DNA from: Paenibacillus sp. PCH8
GTDB taxonomy: Bacteria; Bacillota; Bacilli; Paenibacillales; Paenibacillaceae
Assembly (NCBI RefSeq): GCF_002968835.1
Contig: NZ_PKQK01000003.1
Location: forward strand, 558,001 to 622,000
DNA: 64,000 nt
Reading direction: 5' to 3'
Within the stretch, counting starts at the first letter, position 1. Every line of letters begins with the position of its first letter. This document shows positions 35,985 to 44,653 of this stretch, piece after piece. The notes beneath the pieces were generated by a model, which saw nothing but the letters and a program-made list of their open reading frames with translations, had not been told where the DNA came from and ran no database searches. The position numbers were made by a program, and so were the translations under genes.

Positions 35985-36326
35985 TTAGATGTCCTTCGCA
36001 TACGAAGCTTCAGGCACTTTATTCAATACCACGAACAAACGAACCTCCTGATCTCCTGTGTTATGGAATGCAAATTCCGTCTCACCGCCGCAAGAGATCA
36101 CATCCTCTTCTTTTACTATATGTTCTTGACCATCCAGAATCAGTGTGCCCGTACCTTCAACGACCAGCAGGATGACCTCTGCCCCTGGATGTTTGTGAAC
36201 CGGAAGCTGCTGTCCTGGCAGAAAATGAAGAGCAAAGGTAACACCGCCCCCCTGTTGAAATATAACCCGTTTGGTAAAGCGATCTGCGCTGAATGTTTTG
36301 ACTTCCTGCAATGAAGTGATACTCAT
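35985..36326 (-). CDS. Small cupin protein
   Basis: A 113-residue single cupin with a metal motif around LPVHKHPGAEVILLVVEGTG and AFHNTGDQEV. Role unknown; such small cupins occur near anaerobic and redox genes. I take the ATG 36324-36326, nine bases after AGGAGG; the ATG at 36332 is closer to that site. A Crp/Fnr-like palindrome lies upstream, so it may belong to the nirK regulon. Confidence 0.85.
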   Translation of the reverse strand: MSITSLQEVKTFSADRFTKRVIFQQGGGVTFALHFLPGQQLPVHKHPGAEVILLVVEGTGTLILDGQEHIVKEEDVISCGGETEFAFHNTGDQEVRLFVVLNKVPEASYAKDI

Positions 36327-36354
36327 GTTCATCGTCCTCCTCCATAATATATCT

Positions 36355-36370
36355 TGTGAATACATTCATC
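36355..36370. promoter_or_regulatory. Weak Crp/Fnr-like site before the small cupin
   Basis: TGTGA-ATACAT-TCATC: eight of ten consensus positions. It overlaps the predicted -10 of the stronger upstream arrangement, so it may be chance or a repressing site. Confidence 0.3.
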
Positions 36371-36384
36371 TTAACGCAGAATAG

Positions 36385-36420
36385 CCCGCATTTCCTTGAT
36401 CTGAATCAAGAAAATGCGGA
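36385..36420. promoter_or_regulatory. Fnr-type box inside a 34-base palindrome
   Basis: TTGAT-CTGA-ATCAA (36396-36409) is a perfect Fnr/Anr consensus, set in a longer inverted repeat running from CCGCATTT to AAATGCGG. On the minus strand a TAAGAT hexamer (36368-36373) puts this box at about -41.5 for the small cupin. The long palindrome could instead be a hairpin, though no T tract follows on either strand. Confidence 0.55.
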
Positions 36421-36513
36421 CCGTGAGCGAATCATGTTCCATCACTCGTAATCATTCATTACCTGGATGATTAATCTATCTGATCCAGTATCCAATTCGA
36501 ACGTCTTTCTCCC

Positions 36514-36681
36514 TTATATAGCATTGTATTGGTTATAATGACTAAGCGGCATGACCGAGACAGCACTCTGATCCGCATCGGACCCGAAATATTCCAGATC
36601 CGTTTGCTGATTGCCGCTTCGATATTCCGCCAGCAATCCAGCCAGCTTGGCGTCATCTTCAACCAACAATATCGATTGCAT
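36514..36681 (-). pseudogene. Truncated response regulator remnant
   Basis: A 55-codon frame that starts after AAAGAGGG and reads MQSILLVEDDAKLAGLLAEY, the opening of an OmpR-type receiver domain with its acidic pair. It then departs from any receiver sequence (RSGNQQTDLEYFGSDADQ) and stops. The phospho-acceptor Asp and all later parts are missing, so an internal deletion probably removed the rest. No kinase gene adjoins it. It may still be translated. Confidence 0.6.
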
Positions 36682-36764
36682 CGTTTACCCTCTTTCCGTT
36701 TCCTGACATCACTGTATGACATCTAGTTACCCATTCTAGTCGGAAACGGTTAGGAAATAAAGAT

Positions 36765-37814
36765 TTAGACGACTAGGCGTCCTCTTTTCTCGGCCAATCC
36801 AATAACAGCTTCCACCCCTGAGTTAAACTCCAGAAAGTCCTGTTCTACACCATCGCTGAAAATAACACCGTCTTCCGGCATCTGGGATACGATGTGTAAG
36901 GGTTGCTGCGAATGGATCTGTCCAAACACCAGATTGGTCGCTGTGGTTCGGCTCGGAAAAGGCTCACGTACTGTGAAATATAAGTAAGGCGAATCCCACC
37001 CAAACTGGTCAGTATTCTCCCTATTTCCATGATTCAAAGCTGATGAAGCAGCAGCCTCACCTTCAGAATTCATGTTCTGCCATGCAGCCGACCCCACAAT
37101 GCCGGCGGCTCCGGCCAGCACGCTTTTGAACCAGCCTGTCGATCCCATGCCCGTTGATACGATCACGCCACTGGAGGATTGCTGCTCTGTAGATGAGCCC
37201 AAACGTACTTCATATCGGGCTGAGACATGCGTCTTGCGACCAATGAACAGATCGTTGACACCATATAAATATTGTCCATCATTCAGTTCCACCTTGGCGA
37301 GAGTGACTTCCTTGAGCGTCCGCTGCTTGCGAATCACATCCGGAATAATGAAGCTCAGGTCTTCCACGGTAAAAGGTAACAGCACCCCATCCCAACGCAG
37401 TGGGTCCGGGTTAACCCCAATGAGCGGCTGCTCAGTTACGTATTTGAGAGTATTCGCTACTAGTCCATCCTGACCGACGACGACTACAATATCCTGCTTT
37501 CCAAAAATAAAGTTGGGTACATGTTCCCGATCAATTGTCTGAACCCGGCCCAGTTGACTCAATTGCTGCTGTGCCAGCTGCACGGATTGCCTGTAACGTC
37601 GGTCTTCTTCCAGATAATCACTGAAGTCTGAGCCGAGACGTTCAATATAGAACTGAGCCTGTTGCACCGTGTTATATCGAACCACCAACTCTTCCAGTCT
37701 TGTGCGACGTTTAACCAGAATCAGCTTGTGCTCACTCATTCCATCGTCCACAGTAACCTGCTGACGAGCTGACTTTCTTGTTCGCTCCGTCTGATCTCTT
37801 TTCCCTAATCTCAT
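36765..37814 (-). CDS. Divergent NAD-kinase-like protein
   Basis: A 349-residue protein whose core resembles NAD kinases: VVVVGQDGLVANTLKYV (G114-Q-D116-G in place of GGDG), GVNPDPLRWDGVLLPF, and a GSTGW motif in STGMGSTGWFKSVLAG. An N-terminal charged and coiled region of about 95 residues is extra. The D of GGDG is kept but the second Gly is Gln, so substrate or activity may differ. Its start overlaps the SPFH stop as ATGA, so they are coupled and probably act together, perhaps at the membrane. Confidence 0.75.
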   Translation of the reverse strand: MRLGKRDQTERTRKSARQQVTVDDGMSEHKLILVKRRTRLEELVVRYNTVQQAQFYIERLGSDFSDYLEEDRRYRQSVQLAQQQLSQLGRVQTIDREHVPNFIFGKQDIVVVVGQDGLVANTLKYVTEQPLIGVNPDPLRWDGVLLPFTVEDLSFIIPDVIRKQRTLKEVTLAKVELNDGQYLYGVNDLFIGRKTHVSARYEVRLGSSTEQQSSSGVIVSTGMGSTGWFKSVLAGAAGIVGSAAWQNMNSEGEAAASSALNHGNRENTDQFGWDSPYLYFTVREPFPSRTTATNLVFGQIHSQQPLHIVSQMPEDGVIFSDGVEQDFLEFNSGVEAVIGLAEKRGRLVV

Positions 37815-38854
37815 CTTGCTCGACCTCCCTGCTCTCTGCCCGGTGGGGGAGTCATCAGTCCCTGCAACAGATCCGGCGAGATGTTAAGCTGTCCGATCTT
37901 GCCTGCATTCTCGGCCAATTCCTGGAATGCGAGTGCAATCAGTTTATCCGAATTCATGCCCATATTGGCCATCGCTTGCAGTACATTCGGTTGTACGTTC
38001 TGCAATGCATTCATTACAGCAGCAATCTCATAAGCTTTTGCATCCGCTTCTGCATTGTGGTTGGCAATGGTCCATTCGATGAGTTGCTGCTTGCGTTCCT
38101 CCATTGTTGTGTTGAACTGAAGTTGCTCCTGCTCCATTTCGTTCTGCTTCTGTTTCACCGAACGTTCCGTCTGTAATTGAGTCTCGCGAATCTGCTGCTT
38201 TTTGGTCTCCACGGCAATTTCGGTATTCAGTTCATTTTCTTTCACCCCTCGCTCATGTTCAATGGATGCATTACGACGGACATACAACGCTTCGTCTGCC
38301 TGACGCAAAATTTCTTCCCGAGCTTGAGCTTCCAAGGCACGCATGGTCTCCTTGTTAGGCAAAATGGCGAGGATCGATATACTCATCAGCTCAACACCCC
38401 ATTTCTCCAACTCTTCACTTTGCACGACTTCACGCTTCATGCTGCTGGCTAACCGTTCACTGGATTGAATGGCTTCTCTTAGCGGCATTTGCTCCAGATG
38501 TTTCTTGGTGAGCACTTTGGCTGTCGTGATTACACGTTGATCCAGCTTGCCGGGGTCGTCGGAGATATATCTGTTTTTGCGTAAATTATACGTGTAATTC
38601 AGACTCTGCGTTATTTTCATATAATCCACAATCCGATAGCTTAACTGGCCCTGCACAGTAACGGTCTGATAGTCCGCCGTGATCTCTTCGAACATAAACG
38701 GTACATCGACCGATGATACGGGCAGAACGACTACCGATGTAGTCGGCTCATAGTAATAAAATGACAAACCCACACCTTGACGCTGCACTTCACCATTCTT
38801 CACTTTCATCACATATTCACTGGGTTGAAACTTCACGAATCGGAATCCAAACAT
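37811..38854 (-). CDS. SPFH/band 7 domain protein
   Basis: A 347-residue flotillin/stomatin-like protein. The SPFH domain covers about 10-190 (PFMFEEITADYQTVTVQGQL, EKWGVELMSISILAILPN). A long coiled coil follows (about 180-270, charged heptads), and a C-terminal helical part ends Pro/Gly-rich. There is no clear N-terminal transmembrane helix, so attachment to a membrane would be peripheral. It has its own TTGACA promoter and is co-translated with a NAD-kinase-like protein. Confidence 0.87.
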   Translation of the reverse strand: MFGFRFVKFQPSEYVMKVKNGEVQRQGVGLSFYYYEPTTSVVVLPVSSVDVPFMFEEITADYQTVTVQGQLSYRIVDYMKITQSLNYTYNLRKNRYISDDPGKLDQRVITTAKVLTKKHLEQMPLREAIQSSERLASSMKREVVQSEELEKWGVELMSISILAILPNKETMRALEAQAREEILRQADEALYVRRNASIEHERGVKENELNTEIAVETKKQQIRETQLQTERSVKQKQNEMEQEQLQFNTTMEERKQQLIEWTIANHNAEADAKAYEIAAVMNALQNVQPNVLQAMANMGMNSDKLIALAFQELAENAGKIGQLNISPDLLQGLMTPPPGREQGGRAR

Positions 38855-38876
38855 GGTTCATTCCCCATTTCTTAAT

Positions 38877-38937
38877 AATGTCGTTATGATATTATCGAAA
38901 TGATAACAAATGAAATTGATATTGTCAATACGACATT
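38877..38937 (-). promoter_or_regulatory. SPFH promoter bracketed by an inverted repeat
   Basis: On the minus strand TTGACA (38923-38928) and TATCAT (38900-38905) are 17 bases apart, a good SigA-type promoter. An exact 8-base inverted repeat, AATGTCGT at 38877-38884 and ACGACATT at 38930-38937, brackets it, and a TTATC-N5-GATAA palindrome overlaps the -10 (38891-38905). Repressor control is likely; the repressor is unknown. Confidence 0.6.
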
Positions 38938-39022
38938 AACGATTTATTTTGCAGGTTGAGTTTGGTTATTGGGTCATTTACACGAGGAGCAACCCATTCA
39001 AGTAAATCTTCTCCTACGCAAA

Positions 39023-39055
39023 AAAAGAGATCGAATCCAGGATTCGATCTCTTTT
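39023..39055 (-). terminator. Terminator of the galactanase gene
   Basis: Near-perfect stem of 14-16 pairs, AAAAGAGATCGAAT / ATTCGATCTCTTTT, with the minus strand running into TTTTTTTG. Confidence 0.85.
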
Positions 39056-39113
39056 CGATCTCTTGCTTATTGAAGCAACTTTGTTACGGTGTGGTGTTGC
39101 TTTGTTACGATTC

Positions 39114-42100
39114 TTAATAAAGCTGTTTCAGCAGTCTTGCTACCGCTACCGCCCCTTGTGCACGATTCGCTGTTTGTTTTGGAGCAAACGTGCCGTCAGG
39201 CATACCATTCAGCACGTCGAGCTGCATCATGGAGGCTACGGCCTCTTTCGCATATTCAGCAATATCGGATTGATCTTTAAACGCAAGATGACCTGCTGTA
39301 GAAGGAATCGTGTTCTTCTGCCGAGTTGCCGCCTGCAAAGCTCGATTCAGCATGACAGCCATATCTTCCCGCGAGATACTCTCATTCGCTCCAAACGTCC
39401 CATCTGCCCGACCATGGACAATATTCATTGCGAGGCCAATGCGTACCGAATCGGCATACCACTGCCCTTCCTCCACATCTGACGGAGAAGCAATAGACGG
39501 ATCAGGCTGGCGCACCTCACCCATGCCTTTAATGATCATTTGCAAAAATTGCGCCCGTGTCAGTTCACCCTGGGGAACAAAACGGGTTGCACTCATTCCT
39601 GAGATAACGCCTTTGCCATAGAGATTCTGCACCTCTTGGATCGCCCAGTTATGATTTTGCATATCTGTTAACGGTACTTCAATTTCCGTAATGACATAAC
39701 TGCCGGATTGAAGTGGCTTGAAAGCCATCGTTGCCGCAGATTCATCGTATTGGGAATACGTTACTGGCGTCATCTCTCCACTTGACGCAATGGAGTTCAC
39801 AACCATAACCAATTTATTACTTTTCACTGGATCTATTTTGGACAAAACAACTTCAACCGCTCTGTCCACCCATTGGAGTGGCTTATTGTTCAATAACAGA
39901 TCCACTTGAATAACCGAGTGGTCACCTATGGATGCTTGTTGTGATGCTGACAACATGTCCGTTGCTCCTTTTGCCACCACAATGTCGAATGTTCCGGCAG
40001 TCTCCGCAATAGTTAGAGGGAGCGAGTTCAGAGATACACGGACCGTTGTCTCGCCTGCCACGACATCCAGAAATTTCACTTCGTCTGAACGAACCCATGC
40101 CGAGAGCTGGCTTGCCGCAAGCTGGAACGTGACCGCCTTGGAACGATCAGGCACATCTGCAATCAGCTTCAACGTCCGGTTGCCCGCGTCCATGGATTGC
40201 AAGGCACGCGCAAGTTCGGATACACTCGGACGAATGGAATACTGGTCATCCCCGTTTGTCGTTCCTTTTAATGTGATCGTTCCTTTCGCTGGTGTATTAC
40301 CCGATCCAACCGGTGGTGTCACATTCGGGCTCTCCGGTGATGGAGTCGGCACCGGGTTGGACGGTTGCGAAGGCCCATTCGGTTGTGACGGCTGGCCTGT
40401 GCCAGGTGATGAATCCTGACGTACAAGCTGGCTAACTGCATCTTTCAATATACGATTCACCTTGTTGATATCTTGTGCTGAAGATTCTGCATCCTGGACG
40501 TATGCCTTCGCTTGAGCAAGTGCTATGCTAAACACATTCCAGCTTGGAACAGTGTAGTCGGATTGTTTTAATTTCTCAGCATTCTCTACGGTGGATTGCA
40601 ATTCTGATTTCTCCGCAGGGAATGTACCATATGCTTCAAAATCCATGAATCCGACCCACGTCGAACCTGCTGTGATTTTTACACGAATATAACGCCCCTC
40701 TGTACCTTCAGGCAGAACATGACTTGGTGCTGTCGAAACGACAACGTCACTTGTGGTGTCTACGACTTTTTCAAAATGTTCGTTATCATTGGACACTTCA
40801 ATCTTATATTTGATTCCGCCGCTCCACATAGACATCTCAATCTTACGCAAGTTGGCGACTTGTCCCAGATCTACCTGCCACCAGCTGCCGTCTCTCTGAT
40901 CGGTACCCCATGATGTATTGGGATTACTGTCAATGGCTCCACCTGGAGAATTGGCTTCCCCACCGCCTGTACCTGCACTGGTCGAGGCTGTTGCGGTTTT
41001 GCCTGTCGTTAACGCTTCCAGCGATACCAGATCGTTGAAGGCTTGCTTCAAACCACTGAGTGCTGCATTGACTTCAGACTGTACAGCACCCGCATGATCT
41101 CTGACCAGAATGGCCGTCTGCAATGCATCCTTGAGTACGGACCAGCTTCTACGCGTGTAGGATGACTCCTTCTGCTGCTGCATTTCCTGAATGGACTGGT
41201 GCAATTCCGTTTTGTCTACATTCGACAGCCCCTGAATAGCATCATTCAAACGTTCGACAGCCGTGTTCGCATCGGTCTGAGTCGCTCTTGGATCAGTCAA
41301 GACCTGTTCGGCACGTTCCAGGGCTTTGGTCAACACAGCCCATGTTGCCGCAGACCAATCCGCCTGCTGGTACGTGCGCGCTTTCTCTATTGTTGATCTG
41401 AGCTCGTCAAGCTGCGGAGCAATAACCCCGAGCTGCTGCATGACATCTTGCAATGCTGTTGTTGCAGCATCTGTATCCTGTTGGGTTACCCCATCCGTTG
41501 TGTAAGCTTGACGGTATACGTTCTCTGCTGCGGTTAGTGCAGGAGCAAGACTCTCCCAGCTACCCGGCGTAAAATCAGTGGAAACTAGCGATTTGGCTCG
41601 TGTAAGAGCCGCATCCAAATGCTGTCGATTCGCTGGCAGAAGCCCCAGTCCGCGTTTGTACACATCAAGGGATGGTAAAGCTCGTCCTTCGTAGGAATAT
41701 CCTCCGTTGCTTGGATACTCATCATAATCGAACATGGCATGATTCTCCCACGCATCGCCTTCCGAAGCAATCCAGCCTACATTAGCTGCAATCCATGCCG
41801 GCTCCCAGTAGAAGAATCCTGCTCCGTGATTATCCGGCACGTCAGCAATCATGTCCATGATGCCCGCGATAGCATCATATTGACCTTGAACCGTTGCAGG
41901 GAATGTTGCTCCACCTACATGAAGTGCTTCATCCGATCCAATGATATTACCGTGGGCATCCCCGTTTTTATAGGAAAACGGATAGGATGTTTCGGCAATA
42001 ATGACATCTTTGCCAAACTTCGCTGACACTTCATTCATGGTCTTCTTCACATCGGCAAAGGTCCCATGCCAGAATGGATAATACGACAGTCCGATTATGT

Positions 42101-43484
42101 CGTACTCCAGTTCTTGTTTTTCCAATTCACCGAAGTACCATTTGAATGTATCTGCTTTGCCACCTTCAGCCAGATGAATCATGATCTGAACCTTCTCGGC
42201 GCTGTCACCTTGAACTTTACGAACACCATCGACCCCACTCTTCAGCAAGGCTACATTCTCGTCAAAATTCACATTGCTGTTCAAGCCATTCAGAACTCCA
42301 CTGTTAATCTCGTTACCGATCTGAACCATATCCGGCATGGCGCCAGCATCCTTCATCTCGCCCACGACTTCAACGGTATAATTGTATACAGCCTGCTTCA
42401 GCTCTTCAAAGGAGAGACCTTCCCATGCCTTCGGTCGAAGTTGTTGACCAGGATGTGCCCACTCATCCGAATAATGGAAATCAAGCAAAATCTTCATGCC
42501 TTTTTCCTTCACCCGTTTGGCTAAACGAATGACATCCTCTTTGTCATTATAGCCACCGGATTTCTGCGGATCATTCCACAGGCGCAGACGTACATAATTG
42601 ACACCGCGATCCTTGAGAATATCGAGCAAGTCCCTTTCTGTGCCATTACTGTCCAGATATTTTCCTCCATTATCTTCAATGGCGGTTAACGTGGAAATAT
42701 CCACCCCTCTGACGTAATCAGCCCGATATCCCTCAACCGTCACACTTGCCTCTGGTTGAATAGGCGCACCATCTACTGTACCCTTCACCGTAAAACTGCC
42801 CGCAGCGTCATATTGTGAAGGAGCGATACTCTCCCATTCCACTGGAACCGAACGAGATTTTTCGTTCCCATATTTCGCCTTAACTTCCGTCGGCAAAACA
42901 GGAGCACTCCCCGTCACTGTTTTGACCTGTACTGCGTCGTACCCTGTGATCGTTGCTGGATCAGTAGCTTCCTCTTCTCCCCAGATCTTGATCTCGGATA
43001 TACCCGGCCACCAATCACTGCCAGCATAAAATGGAATTGTAATTTTCACATACTGAACAGGTATACTTTTTTGAAATTCCTGACTGTCCGTGGTCGCAGA
43101 TTTATCATTGTTAGTTTTGTCCACGACAGTTGTCCAATTGTCACCATCAGCTGACACTTCAACCTGATATTTTACAACCTGATTTTCATCTTTCCACGTC
43201 AATTCCGTACCGGATAACTGGTATTGTCCATTAAGGTCCACCATCAACCAGTGGGGCTGACTGTCAGTTGCAGGTGTATTTGCACTCCAATGCGTGTCTA
43301 TTTTGCCATCCACCGCATTTTCTTTCTCTCCTTTATACAGCAGATCCTCCGAGCTTACCTTTACTACCTTATTAAGGGCCACATTCACTTTCGCATCTTC
43401 TGCAGCCGCCGGACGAACCATCAAGCCCAGATCACAGAACAGCATCAGCAAAACGAGACACCCACTTATGTACCTTTTGTTCAC
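39114..43484 (-). CDS. Cell-surface arabinogalactan endo-beta-1,4-galactanase with SLH domains
   Basis: A 1456-residue exported enzyme that should cut beta-1,4-galactan side chains of pectin. In order: signal peptide 1-28; F5/8-type carbohydrate-binding domain about 33-175; Ig-like domain about 180-255; GH53 catalytic domain about 258-620, with acid/base Glu in QIGNEINSG and nucleophile Glu in IIAETSYPF; helical FIVAR-type repeats; a second F5/8-type domain; a Pro/Ser linker; and three C-terminal SLH domains (TRAQFLQMIIKGMG, SREDMAVMLNRALQ, ANRAQGAVAVARLL) for anchoring to the wall. I start at GTG 43482-43484, seven bases after GGGGGAG. Confidence 0.9.
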   Translation of the reverse strand: MNKRYISGCLVLLMLFCDLGLMVRPAAAEDAKVNVALNKVVKVSSEDLLYKGEKENAVDGKIDTHWSANTPATDSQPHWLMVDLNGQYQLSGTELTWKDENQVVKYQVEVSADGDNWTTVVDKTNNDKSATTDSQEFQKSIPVQYVKITIPFYAGSDWWPGISEIKIWGEEEATDPATITGYDAVQVKTVTGSAPVLPTEVKAKYGNEKSRSVPVEWESIAPSQYDAAGSFTVKGTVDGAPIQPEASVTVEGYRADYVRGVDISTLTAIEDNGGKYLDSNGTERDLLDILKDRGVNYVRLRLWNDPQKSGGYNDKEDVIRLAKRVKEKGMKILLDFHYSDEWAHPGQQLRPKAWEGLSFEELKQAVYNYTVEVVGEMKDAGAMPDMVQIGNEINSGVLNGLNSNVNFDENVALLKSGVDGVRKVQGDSAEKVQIMIHLAEGGKADTFKWYFGELEKQELEYDIIGLSYYPFWHGTFADVKKTMNEVSAKFGKDVIIAETSYPFSYKNGDAHGNIIGSDEALHVGGATFPATVQGQYDAIAGIMDMIADVPDNHGAGFFYWEPAWIAANVGWIASEGDAWENHAMFDYDEYPSNGGYSYEGRALPSLDVYKRGLGLLPANRQHLDAALTRAKSLVSTDFTPGSWESLAPALTAAENVYRQAYTTDGVTQQDTDAATTALQDVMQQLGVIAPQLDELRSTIEKARTYQQADWSAATWAVLTKALERAEQVLTDPRATQTDANTAVERLNDAIQGLSNVDKTELHQSIQEMQQQKESSYTRRSWSVLKDALQTAILVRDHAGAVQSEVNAALSGLKQAFNDLVSLEALTTGKTATASTSAGTGGGEANSPGGAIDSNPNTSWGTDQRDGSWWQVDLGQVANLRKIEMSMWSGGIKYKIEVSNDNEHFEKVVDTTSDVVVSTAPSHVLPEGTEGRYIRVKITAGSTWVGFMDFEAYGTFPAEKSELQSTVENAEKLKQSDYTVPSWNVFSIALAQAKAYVQDAESSAQDINKVNRILKDAVSQLVRQDSSPGTGQPSQPNGPSQPSNPVPTPSPESPNVTPPVGSGNTPAKGTITLKGTTNGDDQYSIRPSVSELARALQSMDAGNRTLKLIADVPDRSKAVTFQLAASQLSAWVRSDEVKFLDVVAGETTVRVSLNSLPLTIAETAGTFDIVVAKGATDMLSASQQASIGDHSVIQVDLLLNNKPLQWVDRAVEVVLSKIDPVKSNKLVMVVNSIASSGEMTPVTYSQYDESAATMAFKPLQSGSYVITEIEVPLTDMQNHNWAIQEVQNLYGKGVISGMSATRFVPQGELTRAQFLQMIIKGMGEVRQPDPSIASPSDVEEGQWYADSVRIGLAMNIVHGRADGTFGANESISREDMAVMLNRALQAATRQKNTIPSTAGHLAFKDQSDIAEYAKEAVASMMQLDVLNGMPDGTFAPKQTANRAQGAVAVARLLKQLY

Positions 43485-43549
43485 CCTTGATCTCCCCCTT
43501 TTTGTGTTTGATTGTGCATGGATCAATGAATGTCATGAATCCTTCTCAT

Positions 43550-43563
43550 TGTAAGCGCTTCAT
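43550..43563 (-). promoter_or_regulatory. Possible cre-like catabolite element
   Basis: ATGAAGCGCTTACA on the minus strand, about 66 bases before the galactanase start. The core and right half fit the CcpA consensus; the left three bases do not. Weak call, made because polysaccharidase genes are often CcpA-controlled. Confidence 0.3.
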
Positions 43564-43742
43564 GCCAATGCAAGACACGGTATTATCCAAAGGAAACAGC
43601 AGTTATTTTAACAACATGATCTTGTGACAGTTACAAGTTGGGCTTGTTTCCACACTTTTCTCCGAACAAAGCAAAAAAACTGTCCGTCTTGCCTTCAGGC
43701 AGAACAGAACAGATTTCCAGCTGGTACGCGTTTATTTTTTAC

Positions 43743-44459
43743 TTACTTAGCAAGCTTCAATTCAAGTTGCACTTTAATATCATTTTCTGTCGAGAGTACT
43801 ACCGAGTGCGGATTCTTCATTCCAAAATCTTCGAACGTTACCATGGATGTCGCGGACAACAACACTTGGTTATTCTCATAAGCGGCTTTCGCATCAAATG
43901 TCACTTCTTTCTCAACACCTCTTACCGTAAGAGTACCGTTCAACTTCAGATCAGCCGTCTGTCCAACAGGCAATTCCGCTGGCATTCCTTCAACCGAAGT
44001 CGCTGTAAATGTTGCTTGTGGGTATGTAGCAATATCGAAGAAATCGGCTCCTTTCACGTGATCATCCCGTTGACCATTACCCGAATCAATGCCATTCAAT
44101 TCGATCTGTCCCTTGGCTTTCATCTGGGAAGCATCATCCACATTAATCGACCATGTTCCAGTAACCTGCTCATCCACAAAATTAACCGTCTCTTGCGATG
44201 TCGTTACCGAGAAGTATACTTTGGAACCTTTGCTGATGTTCCAGTCTCCATTCAGTTGCTCTGCTCCTGCCGTTTTATTGGCTACAGCCGTTCCTGTACT
44301 ATCTACCGCTGTTGTGGAAGTCGCCGTACTAGCAGGAAGCACCTGCTCAATTTCAACATTGTTCCCCAAGAAACTATTCGCCAGATAATAACCACCGCCA
44401 CCGATTACGGCAACCGCCGCCACACCTGTAATAAGCCATGCTTTTGCTTTCTTGTTCAT
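43743..44459 (-). CDS. YceI-family protein with N-terminal anchor
   Basis: A 238-residue protein with a single N-terminal membrane segment (residues 6-27), a Thr/Ser/Ala spacer, and a YceI beta-barrel domain: WNISKGSKVYFSV, VTGTWSINVDD, DDHVKGADFFDIATYPQATF. YceI proteins bind isoprenoid or other lipids outside the membrane. I start at ATG 44457-44459 after GGAGGAAA; a longer frame has no site. It is divergent from the two-component system at 44.65 kb, which may control it. Confidence 0.9.
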   Translation of the reverse strand: MNKKAKAWLITGVAAVAVIGGGGYYLANSFLGNNVEIEQVLPASTATSTTAVDSTGTAVANKTAGAEQLNGDWNISKGSKVYFSVTTSQETVNFVDEQVTGTWSINVDDASQMKAKGQIELNGIDSGNGQRDDHVKGADFFDIATYPQATFTATSVEGMPAELPVGQTADLKLNGTLTVRGVEKEVTFDAKAAYENNQVLLSATSMVTFEDFGMKNPHSVVLSTENDIKVQLELKLAK

Positions 44460-44653
44460 CTCTATTTTTCCTCCAGTACATGTTTGTTTAAATTGCTTGT
44501 TGATATGGATCTTATCAGTCGAATGTGTCAGGAAGAAGTCAAGATAAGACAAGTTTCATATTTTTCTAAAATCCGTAATACAGGATTGGCTTTATGCTCT
44601 TGCTCATGTAGAATCAGAACACAAGCTTATGAAGCGAAAGGAGACCACTTTTT

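Noticed and set aside
36385..36420. The 34-base palindrome as a terminator
   Set aside because: Neither strand has a T tract after it, and it sits upstream of the cupin promoter, so a regulatory site fits better.
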